Shown here piece after piece: positions 17,052 to 24,646 of a stretch of 64,000 nt of DNA. Below the pieces are notes generated by a model that was not told where the DNA came from, searched no databases, and worked only from the letters and a program-made list of their open reading frames with translations. The position numbers and the translations under genes are program-made. Source of the DNA: DATBHW01 sp035307385 (GTDB lineage: Bacteria; Chloroflexota; Ktedonobacteria; Ktedonobacterales; DATBGS01); contig DATGID010000079.1 of NCBI GenBank assembly GCA_035307385.1, forward strand, positions 193,040-257,039, written 5' to 3'. Position 1 is the stretch's first letter, and each line of letters starts with the position of its first letter.

Positions 17052-17128
17052 CGGGGTGTAGCGCAGTCGGCTAGCGCGCAGCGTTCGGGACGCTGAGGTC
17101 GGAGGTTCAAGTCCTCTCACCCCGACCA
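17052..17128 (+). tRNA. tRNA-Pro(CGG)
   Basis: Full cloverleaf. The acceptor stem CGGGGTG pairs with CACCCCG (17118-17124), followed by discriminator A and an encoded CCA. The D arm is GCGCAGTCGGCTAGCGCGC. The anticodon stem-loop is CAGCG-TTCGGGA-CGCTG with anticodon CGG, reading CCG. The T arm is GGAGG-TTCAAGT-CCTCT. The C1-G72 pair is the usual bacterial tRNA-Pro identity element. Confidence 0.96.
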
Positions 17129-17466
17129 GATGACTCCCGCGCCTTCCTGGCAGTGATAGGCGGGTCAAATCTAGCGATGACACAGGAGCATCTCATGGAA
17201 TCGAACGAGACGATCATGCAGCGTCAGCATGCTGACGTATGCGGCTGTCTTGTTCCACTCGCCACCCGAAGGCGAGCGCACCGTGAGGTGCCTCTTGTTG
17301 TAGATCGCTGGTCAGAACCCACCTATCCACGTGGTCGTTGTAGACGGCTAGGCTGAGCGAACGGCGCGGTGGCCTCTTCTTGCCCCGCTGAACCCTCGCC
17401 TCTCTGCCGTCGCATGTGCCGATATGTCTCGGACGGTCAGAGGACAGAGAGGAAGGGTGTCATCTT
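17129..17466. other. 338-base intergenic stretch with tandem hairpins; possible ncRNA or long leader
   Basis: No coding frame is convincing here. Three compact hairpins follow each other: CGTCAG-CATG-CTGACG (17222-17237), CTCGCC-ACCCGAA-GGCGAG (17258-17276) and GCACC-GTGA-GGTGC (17278-17291), the last with a GTGA (GNRA-type) tetraloop. A possible long-range pairing links TAGCGAT (17172-17178) with ATCGCT (17304-17309). It does not match tmRNA, RNase P, SRP RNA or a CRISPR repeat as far as can be judged by eye. It could be a structured 5' leader of the HNH gene or an independent small RNA. Confidence 0.35.
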
Positions 17467-18006
17467 ATGGCAGTGCTCGTTCTTAATGCGGCCCTGCAAC
17501 CTCTCTCCGTAATCCCGGAGAGACGCCTGGTTGTCTTGCTCTCCAAACAAAAAGTTGCTTTTGTGGATGAGCGGGTGCGGCAACTGATTGAAGAGGCGAT
17601 CAACGCGCGGCGTCTGGATGTCGATGAGCCGGTGATCGTTCAGTTACTGGCAAATGTGCGTGTCCCCCGCATGATTCTGCGCCCGACACGTGCCAATATC
17701 CTCTTGCGGGATGAGGAAACCTGCCAATACTGCGGCAAGCGCTCGCGCGATCTGACGCTCGATCATGTCTTGCCCCGTTCTCGCGGCGGCCAGAGCACCT
17801 GGGAAAATCTGGTGGCGTGCTGCCGCGCCTGCAACGGACGTAAAGGCAATCGCTTGCTCAAGGACGTCGGCATGCGCCTGATCCACCAGCCGCGCCCGCT
17901 GGCGCAGGAGTACGCCGGATTCTTCTTGCTGCGCTATCCCAAGCTGCGCGAGGCATATGAGAGCTTCCTGAGCAGCGCGCAGGTGGCGCAAGTCGTGTCG
18001 GCCTGA
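17467..18006 (+). CDS. HNH endonuclease
   Basis: A 179-residue protein of the stand-alone HNH family common in Actinobacteria, Cyanobacteria and Chloroflexota. The N-terminal beta region (VLVLNAALQPLSVIPERRLVVLLSKQKVAFVDE) is followed by the HNH/zinc core: CQYCGKRSRDLTLDHVLPRSRGG, the Asn in STWENLVACC, and RACNGRKGN, with two CxxC pairs for structural zinc. ATG 17467 follows a GGAAGGG SD. These genes are usually not linked to restriction or phage modules, and no such partner is seen here. The cellular role is unknown. Confidence 0.9.
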   Translation: MAVLVLNAALQPLSVIPERRLVVLLSKQKVAFVDERVRQLIEEAINARRLDVDEPVIVQLLANVRVPRMILRPTRANILLRDEETCQYCGKRSRDLTLDHVLPRSRGGQSTWENLVACCRACNGRKGNRLLKDVGMRLIHQPRPLAQEYAGFFLLRYPKLREAYESFLSSAQVAQVVSA

Positions 18007-18035
18007 TCGGGGTTTTTCACGAACGTTCTCAACAG

Positions 18036-18139
18036 AATGGCAGGAGTTTTGCATCCCTTGTAATCTGGCAGGTGCTGTTTTCACGGATTTTGTTCTTGAG
18101 CATCGAGCCAGATACACGGATGAAAACATTCCTGCCATT
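18036..18139. repeat. Inverted repeat with 84-base loop between HNH and GH57 genes
   Basis: Arms AATGGCAGGA (18036-18045) and TCCTGCCATT (18130-18139). Near-pairing continues inward (GTTTT against AAAAC), and CACGGAT is repeated inside. It may form a long imperfect hairpin ending the HNH transcript. The remaining bases up to 18270 hold only the leader of the glycosidase gene. Confidence 0.4.
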
Positions 18140-18270
18140 GGCATCTCTTCATCGCGTCGTGTTCACTCAACTTTTGCGAACCTTTTTGGTTGGCTCGAAC
18201 GTTAGAGAAGATAAGCAGATCGGATGAGGTGGGTGGACAGCGCAGTCCTGATACATGCGAGGTGGCAAAC

Positions 18271-19785
18271 GTGTCCTTGACGGCGAAGCGGTTTCTCTGT
18301 TTGCATGGTCATTTCTATCAGCCTCCGCGTGAAGACCCCTTCACCGGCCAGGTGCCCTCAGAGCCAGGGGCCAGCCCGTATGCCAACTTCAACGAAAAGA
18401 TCACTGCGGAGTGCTATCGTCCCAATGCCGAGGCCGGAAATTTCGAGTACATCAGCTTTAACCTCGGACCAACGCTAGCCGCCTGGATAGAGCAGCACGC
18501 GCCCGATGTCTACGCGCGTATCATCGCGGCTGATCGGCATAATGTCGAGCAAACAGGCCACGGAAACGCGCTCGCGCAGGCGTATAACCATACCATCCTG
18601 CCGCTGGCAACCGAGCGCGACAAGCAGACGCAGGTTGCCTGGGGCGTCGCCGATTTTCAACAGCGCTTTGGCCGCGCGCCGGAAGGCATGTGGCTGGCCG
18701 AAACGGCGGTTGATCTGCCCAGCCTGGAGGCGCTGGCCGACGCCAACATCAAATACACGGTGCTGGCTCCCTGGCAGGCGGCGGAAGCGGTTGATGTCAC
18801 CGAACCCTATCTGGTGCGCCTGCCCAGCGGGCGCGCCCTGACCGTCTTTTTCTATAATGCTCCCCTTTCAGGGGATGTTTCTTTTCAGTCGGACGCGACG
18901 CGCAACGCCGACCTCTTCGCGGCTGGCTATCTGCCCAACCATCTGAACCACGCCAAGGAACAGCGCGGCGAGCCGCAGTTGATTACCGTGGCAACCGATG
19001 GTGAACTCTATGGACATCACAAACCCTGGCGCGACAAGTTCCTGACGCATCTGGTGCGCAAGGGCGCGCCCTCTTATGGCTTCGAGGTCTGCTCGCTGAG
19101 CGCCTATTTCCATCGCTTCCCCGCCCAGCGCGAAATCCGCCTGCACACGCCCAGCTCCTGGAGCTGCCATCATGGCATCTTGCGCTGGGGCGAAGGCTGC
19201 GGCTGCACCGAGGGCGATTCGCGCTGGAAACCGGCGCTGCGCCGCGCGTTCGACCATCTGGCCGAGCGCGGCGACGCGCTCTTTGAGCAGGGCCTGGCGC
19301 ACACCATCGAAGACCCCTGGGCCGCCCGCAACGATTATCTGGCGCTGCGCCAGGGCTGGATGACGCCCGAAGCTTTCTGGGAGCAGCACGGCAAAAAAGG
19401 CCACGCCTTGTGGCATCGCCTGGGCAAAGGACATTCTCCCAAGGATGAGCGCGCGCTCAAACGGACGCTGCTGCTGCTGGAGGCGCAGTTTTATCAGCAG
19501 TGGATGTACACCAGTTGTGGCTTCTTCTTTGAAGACCTCAATCGCCTGGAGCCGCGCAACGACATTGCCTTCGCCCGCCGGGCCATCAGCCTCTATTGGC
19601 AGGCGACAGAGGAAGACGTGCAGGCGAACTTTCTGGCTGATCTGGCGCAGGCCAAAAGCTGGCGCGGCGGCCTGACCGGCGCTGATCTCTATCGGCAGCT
19701 TCCGCAGGTGGACAGCCATCTTTTGCCCTCTGCTGAAACCGCTGCCGGAACCGCTGCCGCGCCCCGCAGCGATTCAGCCGCCTGA
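18271..19785 (+). CDS. Glycoside hydrolase family 57 / DUF3536 protein
   Basis: A 504-residue cytoplasmic protein with the GH57 beta/alpha-barrel start FLCLHGHFYQPPREDPFTG, GHGNALAQAYNHTILPLA, MWLAETAVDL and ATDGELYGHHKPWRD, where the acidic residues are candidate catalytic positions. The C-terminal half (WSCHHGILRWGEGCGCTEGDSRWK..., YTSCGFFFEDLNRLEP) is the DUF3536 region. GH57 enzymes act on alpha-glucans (amylases, 4-alpha-glucanotransferases, branching enzymes); the activity of the DUF3536 subgroup is not settled. GTG 18271 is chosen because GAGGTGG lies five bases upstream. Confidence 0.88.
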   Translation: MSLTAKRFLCLHGHFYQPPREDPFTGQVPSEPGASPYANFNEKITAECYRPNAEAGNFEYISFNLGPTLAAWIEQHAPDVYARIIAADRHNVEQTGHGNALAQAYNHTILPLATERDKQTQVAWGVADFQQRFGRAPEGMWLAETAVDLPSLEALADANIKYTVLAPWQAAEAVDVTEPYLVRLPSGRALTVFFYNAPLSGDVSFQSDATRNADLFAAGYLPNHLNHAKEQRGEPQLITVATDGELYGHHKPWRDKFLTHLVRKGAPSYGFEVCSLSAYFHRFPAQREIRLHTPSSWSCHHGILRWGEGCGCTEGDSRWKPALRRAFDHLAERGDALFEQGLAHTIEDPWAARNDYLALRQGWMTPEAFWEQHGKKGHALWHRLGKGHSPKDERALKRTLLLLEAQFYQQWMYTSCGFFFEDLNRLEPRNDIAFARRAISLYWQATEEDVQANFLADLAQAKSWRGGLTGADLYRQLPQVDSHLLPSAETAAGTAAAPRSDSAA

Positions 19786-19838
19786 GCGGCTCGCGCGTCG
19801 CCCCAGAGAAACCGGCTCTTTTGTTGTATCATGCCTCT

Positions 19839-20591
19839 ATGCATATCGATGTCTTTACCCTCTTTCCAGGGATGTTTCGCGGGCCATTCGAGGAAAGCAT
19901 CCTCAAGCGTGCGCAGGATGAAGGGCTGCTTTCCCTGGCGCTGCATAATATCCGCGACGCCACCACCGATAAGCACCATATCGTCGATGATTACCCCTAT
20001 GGCGGCGGCGCGGGCATGGTCATGAAGCCGGGGCCGGTCTTTGCCGCCGTCGAGACCATCTATCAGGGTGGCCCCATCATCCTGCTTACTCCCCAGGGCC
20101 GTCTCTTCACCCAGGCCGAGGCTCAGCGCCTGTCCCAGGAGCCGCGCCTGAGCCTGATCTGCGGGCATTATGAGGGCGTCGACGAGCGCATTTGTGCCCA
20201 CCTTGCCACCGACGAACTCTCGATTGGCGATTATGTCCTGACCGGCGGCGAACTCGCGGCTATGGTCATCATCGATGCGGTCAGCCGTCTGGTGCCGGGT
20301 GTGCTGGGCGGCCCAGCCTCCGTGATCGAGGAATCGCACAGCAGTGGCCTGTTAGAATACCCCCACTATACGCGCCCACCCGACTTTCGCGGCTGGCAAG
20401 TGCCCCCCATCCTGCTCAGCGGCAACCATGGCGCGGTCGAACGCTGGCGGCGCAAAGAGGCGCTGCGCCGCACGCGCGCCCGCCGCCCCGATCTGCTGGC
20501 GAAGGTCGAACTCGGCAAGCTTGACCTCAAGCTGCTGGCCGAGATTGAAGCCGAAGAAGCCGCGCCCGCATCCGATCAGGACGAGACATGA
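19839..20591 (+). CDS. trmD: tRNA (guanine37-N1)-methyltransferase TrmD
   Basis: SPOUT-class methyltransferase making m1G37 in tRNAs reading CNN codons, including the tRNA-Pro encoded 2.7 kb upstream. The 250 residues show MHIDVFTLFPGMF at the start, DDYPYGGGAGMVMKPGPVF, the trefoil-knot SAM site LICGHYEGVDERI and SIGDYVLTGGELA, and the C-terminal YTRPPDFRGWQVPPILLSGNH. No SD is visible before ATG 19839. A TATCAT hexamer at 19827-19832 would place transcription at or next to the ATG, so a leaderless message is possible. The usual partners rimM and rplS are not adjacent. Confidence 0.95.
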   Translation: MHIDVFTLFPGMFRGPFEESILKRAQDEGLLSLALHNIRDATTDKHHIVDDYPYGGGAGMVMKPGPVFAAVETIYQGGPIILLTPQGRLFTQAEAQRLSQEPRLSLICGHYEGVDERICAHLATDELSIGDYVLTGGELAAMVIIDAVSRLVPGVLGGPASVIEESHSSGLLEYPHYTRPPDFRGWQVPPILLSGNHGAVERWRRKEALRRTRARRPDLLAKVELGKLDLKLLAEIEAEEAAPASDQDET

Positions 20592-20631
20592 CGTTCTTTA
20601 CCGTAGGCTAGTCAAAATGCCTCCATTTGGA

Positions 20632-20707
20632 TATAATACAAGGGTCATGCCGATGATGACCCATGCTCAAAATATGTGGCGCATCTCTGGATAAAAATCG
20701 TTATAAT
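20632..20707 (+). promoter_or_regulatory. Two candidate -10 elements upstream of the ferredoxin gene
   Basis: TATAAT occurs at 20632-20637 (with TAGTCA 17 bases upstream) and again at 20702-20707 (no convincing -35). They lie 190 and 120 bases before the ferredoxin start in an otherwise featureless 238-base gap. Confidence 0.4.
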
Positions 20708-20829
20708 ACAGCGATAGAGAACGCGGGCTATGAAGGCCGTCTCTTAAGACAAGCGAAGATGGTCAACCGCATCTAACAAGCTCGCCGATCAGGCATAGCA
20801 AATAAAGGTGGAAAAGGAAGGTAGACCCG

Positions 20830-21093
20830 ATGACCTACGTCATTACCGAACCCTGTGTGGATGTCAAAGACGCCTCGTGTGTGGATGTATGCCCGGTAGA
20901 CTGCATTCACCCCACGGAGAGCGAAGACGGCTTTGCCGAGGTGAAGATGCTCTACATCAACCCCGATGAGTGCATCGACTGCGGCGCGTGCGAGCCAGCC
21001 TGCCCGGTGAATGCCATCTATGAAGAGAGCGCCGTTCCAGAGCAGTGGCGGCAATATATTAAGATCAACGCCGATTTCTTCAAGAATGCCTAG
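20830..21093 (+). CDS. 7Fe/8Fe ferredoxin
   Basis: An 87-residue soluble electron carrier of the seven-iron type seen in Actinobacteria and Thermus. The first cluster motif is CVDVKDASCVDVCPVDC, with the wider spacing typical of a [3Fe-4S] site. The second is CIDCGACEPACPVNAI, a regular [4Fe-4S] site. The tail YIKINADFFKNA is typical of the family. AAGGAAGG precedes ATG 20830. Monocistronic. Possible partners in this window are the F420/flavin oxidoreductases or NadA, but nothing links them directly. Confidence 0.93.
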   Translation: MTYVITEPCVDVKDASCVDVCPVDCIHPTESEDGFAEVKMLYINPDECIDCGACEPACPVNAIYEESAVPEQWRQYIKINADFFKNA

Positions 21094-21146
21094 TTCGCGC
21101 CTATCGACTCACCCAAACAGGCGATAGTCCCCAGGCCAGAAGACGC

Positions 21147-21162
21147 GGCAGACGCGTCTGCC
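21147..21162. repeat. 16-bp perfect palindrome
   Basis: GGCAGACG followed directly by CGTCTGCC, just left of the 50-bp palindrome and in the same convergent intergenic region. Confidence 0.5.
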
Positions 21163-21168
21163 ACAGAC

Positions 21169-21218
21169 AGTGCCGTCTGGAAGGCTGCTAAACGTTTAGC
21201 AGCCTTCCAGACGGCACT
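21169..21218. terminator. 50-bp perfect palindrome between convergent genes
   Basis: Two 25-base arms (outer AGTGCCGTCTGG, inner GCTGCTAAAC) meet with no spacer at GCTAAAC/GTTTAGC. It lies between the ferredoxin stop (plus strand) and the ABC ATPase stop (minus strand), so it is probably a bidirectional terminator. There is no T-tract on either side, and a perfect palindrome this long is uncommon. Confidence 0.6.
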
Positions 21219-21247
21219 TCACATGCTTATGCTGCCCTGCACCAGCC

Positions 21248-22126
21248 TTACAGAATGAGCCGCAGGAAGCTCTGCGTGCGCTCGTGCCCCGGGTTATTGA
21301 AGATGTCGTTGGGTTTGCCCTCTTCGATAATGTTGCCCTGGTCCATGAAGATCACGCGATCAGCCACCTCGCGCGCAAAGCCCATCTCGTGCGTCACCAC
21401 AATCATGGTCATGCCCTCTTCGGCAAGCTGGCGCATCACCTTCAGCACCTCGCCAACCAATTCCGGGTCCAGCGCCGAGGTTGCCTCGTCGAAGAGCATC
21501 AGCTTTGGGTTCATAGCGAGGGCACGTGCGATGGCGACGCGCTGCTGCTGCCCGCCGGAAAGCGCGGCAGGGTAGTTGTTGACTTTATCCGCCAGCCCCA
21601 CTTTAGCGAGCAAGGTATGGGCGCGTTCCACCGCCTGGGCCTTGGGGACGCGAAGCACATGGGTGGGCGCTTCGATCACGTTTTCCAGCGCCGTCAGGTG
21701 CGGGAACAGGTTGAACCGTTGGAAGACCATGCCAATTTGCGAGCGCATGCGGGCAATGCTCCGCTCGCTGTCCTCCACGATCTTGCCCCGCTCCTCCCGG
21801 TAGCCAACCAGTTGCCCATCCACGGAGATACGCCCGCCCTGGATTTTTTCCAGATGATTGATGCAGCGCAGGAACGTCGTTTTCCCCGAGCCGCTTGGCC
21901 CGATAATCACCACCTTCTCGCCGCGCTGCACCGTCATGCTCACTCCGCTCAGGCATTCAACACTTCCATAGCGCTTGACGACCTGCTCGGCCTGCACCAT
22001 GGGCACGCCTGGGTGCGTTTGGCGCAGCGCTTCCGCGCTGACGAGTGACGCCGCCTGATCGCTGATTGCCAGCGCCGGGCTGTCTTGTTCACCAGCCTCG
22101 GTCAGTGAGAATGGTTGTTCTTCCAC
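21248..22126 (-). CDS. Polar amino acid ABC transporter, ATP-binding protein
   Basis: ATPase of a GlnQ/HisP-type importer. After a 40-residue N-terminal extension the ABC domain begins at VQAEQVVKRYGSVECLSG. Walker A is GPSGSGKTT, the Q-loop is in IGMVFQRFNLFPHLTALENV, the signature is LSGGQQQRVAIARAL, Walker B is LMLFDEATSALDPE, and the switch histidine is in MIVVTHEMGFAREVADR. GTG 22126 follows GGAGGAGGT at five bases. Third gene of a binding protein, permease, ATPase operon, 59 bases after the permease. Confidence 0.95.
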   Translation of the reverse strand: MEEQPFSLTEAGEQDSPALAISDQAASLVSAEALRQTHPGVPMVQAEQVVKRYGSVECLSGVSMTVQRGEKVVIIGPSGSGKTTFLRCINHLEKIQGGRISVDGQLVGYREERGKIVEDSERSIARMRSQIGMVFQRFNLFPHLTALENVIEAPTHVLRVPKAQAVERAHTLLAKVGLADKVNNYPAALSGGQQQRVAIARALAMNPKLMLFDEATSALDPELVGEVLKVMRQLAEEGMTMIVVTHEMGFAREVADRVIFMDQGNIIEEGKPNDIFNNPGHERTQSFLRLIL

Positions 22127-22185
22127 CAGATACCTCCTCCCGTTTGCTGAGATGCTCTGTTTCGTGGCGGCTGCGCCCGCGATTT

Positions 22186-23019
22186 TTATGCCGCTGCGGG
22201 GCGACCACGCACGCCGGTCATACGCTGCCACCAGGGTGTCTGGACGAGTTTCACTTGCTTTGAAGCGCTAAAGGTCCGTTCCAGCCAGCGCTGCACCAGA
22301 CTCCACAGCGTCGTCAACACCAGATACCAGACGCAGGCGACAAAGAAAAGTTCGAGCGAGGCGAACAGCGCCGCCGCAAACTGCTCGGCGGTCCCGAACA
22401 GTTCCAGCAGCGCCACCGCCGAGGCCAGTGAAGTATTCTTCATCATGCTGTTGAATTCATTGCCCAGCGGCGGAATAATCACCCGGAACGCCTGCGGCAG
22501 CACGATGCGGCGCATGGCCTGAATGTAGGTCATTCCCAACGATCTGGCGGCCTCCAACTGCCCACTGTCTACCGAACTGATGCCCGCGCGCACGATCTCT
22601 GCCATGTAGGCGCCCTCATTGAGCGAAAGGGCCAGAAACGCGGCAGTGAAGGAATCGACGGTGAGGTGAAAGAAGGGGAAGACGTTGTAGATGATGATAA
22701 TTTGTACCAGCAGCGGCGTGCCCCGAAAGAGCCAGATGTACAAATCGGCCAGCGCGCGCAGCGGCCAGAGCAGCCCTCTGATCGCTCGATCAAAAGGCGG
22801 CGCGGCAGTGATCACAAAACGCGGGTCTTTGACCAGCGCCAGCAGCAGACCGATCAGGCTCCCGGTAAGCTGCGCGATGACGGCCAGCCGCAGCGTCAGC
22901 CAGACCCCCTGGAGAATGAAGGGGTTGAACAGATACCTGGCAACAATGCTCCAATCGAAGTTGCCGCCCAGCGTGAAGATATAAACAAGGAAGTCCCAGA
23001 TGGGTTGCAGTGGATTCAC
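22186..23019 (-). CDS. Polar amino acid ABC transporter, permease
   Basis: Inner-membrane permease of the HisM/GlnP family, 277 residues with about five TM segments. The first is FILQGVWLTLRLAVIAQLTGSLIGLLLAL, followed by the family signature FRGTPLLVQIIIIYNVFPFF. The EAA loop is QLEAARSLGMTYIQAMRRIVLPQAFRVIIPPLGNEF. An unusually long N-terminal helix pair precedes the core. GTG 23019 follows GGGGGGAA. A terminator hairpin separates it from the binding-protein gene upstream, which would lower permease expression relative to the receptor. Confidence 0.94.
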   Translation of the reverse strand: MNPLQPIWDFLVYIFTLGGNFDWSIVARYLFNPFILQGVWLTLRLAVIAQLTGSLIGLLLALVKDPRFVITAAPPFDRAIRGLLWPLRALADLYIWLFRGTPLLVQIIIIYNVFPFFHLTVDSFTAAFLALSLNEGAYMAEIVRAGISSVDSGQLEAARSLGMTYIQAMRRIVLPQAFRVIIPPLGNEFNSMMKNTSLASAVALLELFGTAEQFAAALFASLELFFVACVWYLVLTTLWSLVQRWLERTFSASKQVKLVQTPWWQRMTGVRGRPAAA

Positions 23020-23060
23020 GTTCCCCCCTATTAATGAAGAACCGAAGCCTGCTTTATAAA

Positions 23061-23103
23061 ACCCCCAGGCAGCACTGAGATGCTCTTTTCGCTGCCTGGG
23101 GGT
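23061..23103 (-). terminator. Attenuating terminator between binding protein and permease
   Basis: 13-base perfect stem ACCCCCAGGCAGC/GCTGCCTGGGGGT with a 17-base loop. On the minus strand it is followed by TTTATAAA. It lies inside the operon, 33 bases beyond the binding-protein stop, so it should let only part of the transcripts reach permease and ATPase. Confidence 0.75.
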
Positions 23104-23135
23104 CTGGTGTCCTGCGCTACATACAGAGTCAGCGG

Positions 23136-24065
23136 CTAGGAGCAGACGAACTGACTGGCTGGCAGCCCGCCGCTTTGCTGGCCCCATTGATTCAAGATGC
23201 TGGTATATTTGCCATCTTGCTGCATGGAGCAGAGCGCCTTCTTCACTGCCAATTCTAACTGCGCGTTATCCTTGCGCATCACAATGCCTTCCGGCGACGG
23301 GGCAACGGTGATTGGCCCTTGCTGCACTTTGCCAGGGTTCTTCGTGACGTAGTAGCCCGTGACCGGCGAGTCCTGATAGGTCGCAACGGCGCGCCCGTTG
23401 AGCAACTGCGTGATGACATCATCCTGCGAGGTAAAGCTGAGAATGTTGACATTCTTCGAGGCGCACGCGCCGCCCTTCGCATTCAGCGCGTTCAGTTCGT
23501 CCAGTTCGACGGTGGCCTTCTCCACGGCGACGGTCTTGCCGCAGAGGTCGCTGAGCGCCTGGATGTTCTGCGGGTTGCCATTGGCGACCAGCAGGGATTC
23601 GCCCGCCTGGAAGTAGGGCACCATATCCACCTTCTGCTCGCGGTCAGAGGTAATCGAGAACGCCGAGATGGACAGGTCATAGCGCTGGTGGCCCAGGGCC
23701 GGCGTGGTCAGGCCGGTGATGATGCTGTCGAACGATGTTGGCACAATGGTCACCGTGCCCAGGCAGATGCGCTTGCCGATTTCACGAATGATGTCCAGAT
23801 CAAAGCCGATGTAGTTGTTGGGGTTGTTGGGGTCCTGGAACTCCTGAGGGGGATACGTGGTGTCGCTGGCGACGGTCAGTGTGTTGTTGACCGCCAGATT
23901 GAACTTGGAGGTATCAAAGCTCGTACCTCCGACCGTACAACTGGTGGTGTTGCTGCTGCCAGTGCCACCCGAACCACAGGCGGCTAAGAGAGATGTAAAA
24001 ATCAGTGCAACGGCGAGGACCGACGCCATGGCGCCAAAACGCCGAAGATGAGATTGTGCAGTCAT
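23136..24065 (-). CDS. Polar amino acid ABC transporter, substrate-binding lipoprotein
   Basis: Extracytoplasmic receptor, 309 residues, SBP family 3. The signal peptide ends in the lipobox LLAAC. A Gly/Ser/Thr linker follows, then the binding domain: LTVASDTTYPPQEFQD, YIGFDLDIIREIGKRI, ISAFSITSDREQKVDMVPYF and the late TVAPSPEGIVMRKD. The extra paired cysteines (SCTVGG, KRICLG, DLCGKT, GGACAS, ALCSMQ, FVCS) suggest disulphides. ATG 24065 has AAGGAGGTG in ideal position. First gene of the transporter operon; the substrate is probably a polar or basic amino acid and cannot be fixed. Confidence 0.94.
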   Translation of the reverse strand: MTAQSHLRRFGAMASVLAVALIFTSLLAACGSGGTGSSNTTSCTVGGTSFDTSKFNLAVNNTLTVASDTTYPPQEFQDPNNPNNYIGFDLDIIREIGKRICLGTVTIVPTSFDSIITGLTTPALGHQRYDLSISAFSITSDREQKVDMVPYFQAGESLLVANGNPQNIQALSDLCGKTVAVEKATVELDELNALNAKGGACASKNVNILSFTSQDDVITQLLNGRAVATYQDSPVTGYYVTKNPGKVQQGPITVAPSPEGIVMRKDNAQLELAVKKALCSMQQDGKYTSILNQWGQQSGGLPASQFVCS

Positions 24066-24136
24066 AGCTGCACCTCCTTACCAGGCTGTTTGTAAGCGGC
24101 TTTTACGCCGCCTTACTGTTGGGGTGGTAGGAGTGT

Positions 24137-24164
24137 AGCATAGACCAATCAAAAAAGCAATCAA
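24137..24164 (-). promoter_or_regulatory. Promoter of the amino acid transporter operon
   Basis: On the minus strand TTGATT (24159-24164), a 16-base spacer and TATGCT (24137-24142), about 70 bases upstream of the binding-protein start. A leader hairpin (GTAAGGCGGC...GCCGCTTAC, about 24090-24115) lies between them and the SD. Confidence 0.55.
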
Positions 24165-24511
24165 ATCTTGGGTTCTTGCCGGTCCTCGGCGCTGCCTGAA
24201 TCGACGAGTCCTCCCGGCGTCACCAACGGCGAATCGCCCCAGTCCGGTGGGCCGCCCTCTTCCACCGACATTCTGGCAGGAACCATCGGTGAAGCGCCCA
24301 AAAAGTCGCCTTCGGCGCGGCTGGGGGCCAGTCGTGCCGCCAGAAACATCTCCTGGGCGGAACTGAAGCGCTTGCTATCGGGCAAACGCAGATACATCTG
24401 CTGGGGAAAGTCTGGATACACGGCTTTGATGTCGTTGCGTGTCAGGCCGCGCGACCAATCGATCTGGGCAAGCTGAGCGGCTAGCGTTCTCAACTCTTCT
24501 GGCTGTTGCAT
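24161..24511 (-). CDS. Small protein of unknown function
   Basis: A 116-residue protein, not recognised with confidence. The N-terminal 60 residues (LRTLAAQLAQIDWSRGLTRNDIKAVYPDF...LPDSKRFSSAQEMFLAAR) look like a small helical domain with loose similarity to DUF2795-type domains. The C-terminal half is Pro/Gly/Ser-rich and acidic, probably disordered. AGGAGGT correctly precedes ATG 24511, so it is very likely translated. Its 3' end overlaps the transporter promoter. Confidence 0.65.
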   Translation of the reverse strand: MQQPEELRTLAAQLAQIDWSRGLTRNDIKAVYPDFPQQMYLRLPDSKRFSSAQEMFLAARLAPSRAEGDFLGASPMVPARMSVEEGGPPDWGDSPLVTPGGLVDSGSAEDRQEPKI

Positions 24512-24583
24512 CGTGGACCTCCTGAACCTTTGTTAGCGTTTGGCATATTGGCAGAGCTGCAAGAAGTATGCCCACTCTACAGC

Positions 24584-24640
24584 TTGAGGGCATCAACAGC
24601 TTCAGCGCTTGTTGATGCCCTCAAAAGCACTTTCAAGTGC
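24584..24640 (-). terminator. Terminator region after nadA
   Basis: Perfect 15-base stem TTGAGGGCATCAACA/TGTTGATGCCCTCAA (24584-24598/24610-24624) beside a smaller hairpin GCACTT-TC-AAGTGC (24627-24640), starting just beyond the nadA stop. The stem is strong and the tail is not clearly T-rich. Confidence 0.65.
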
Positions 24641-24646
24641 GAATTT

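Noticed and set aside
17129..17466. Calling the structured stretch 6S RNA, RNase P RNA or tmRNA.
   Set aside because: None of the diagnostic segments of those RNAs could be found by eye, so only a generic structured-region call is kept.
9308..24624. The many perfect hairpins (9308, 11190, 21169, 24584 and others) as one dispersed REP- or MITE-like repeat family.
   Set aside because: Their stem sequences are unrelated to each other and each lies at a gene end, so independent terminators explain them better.
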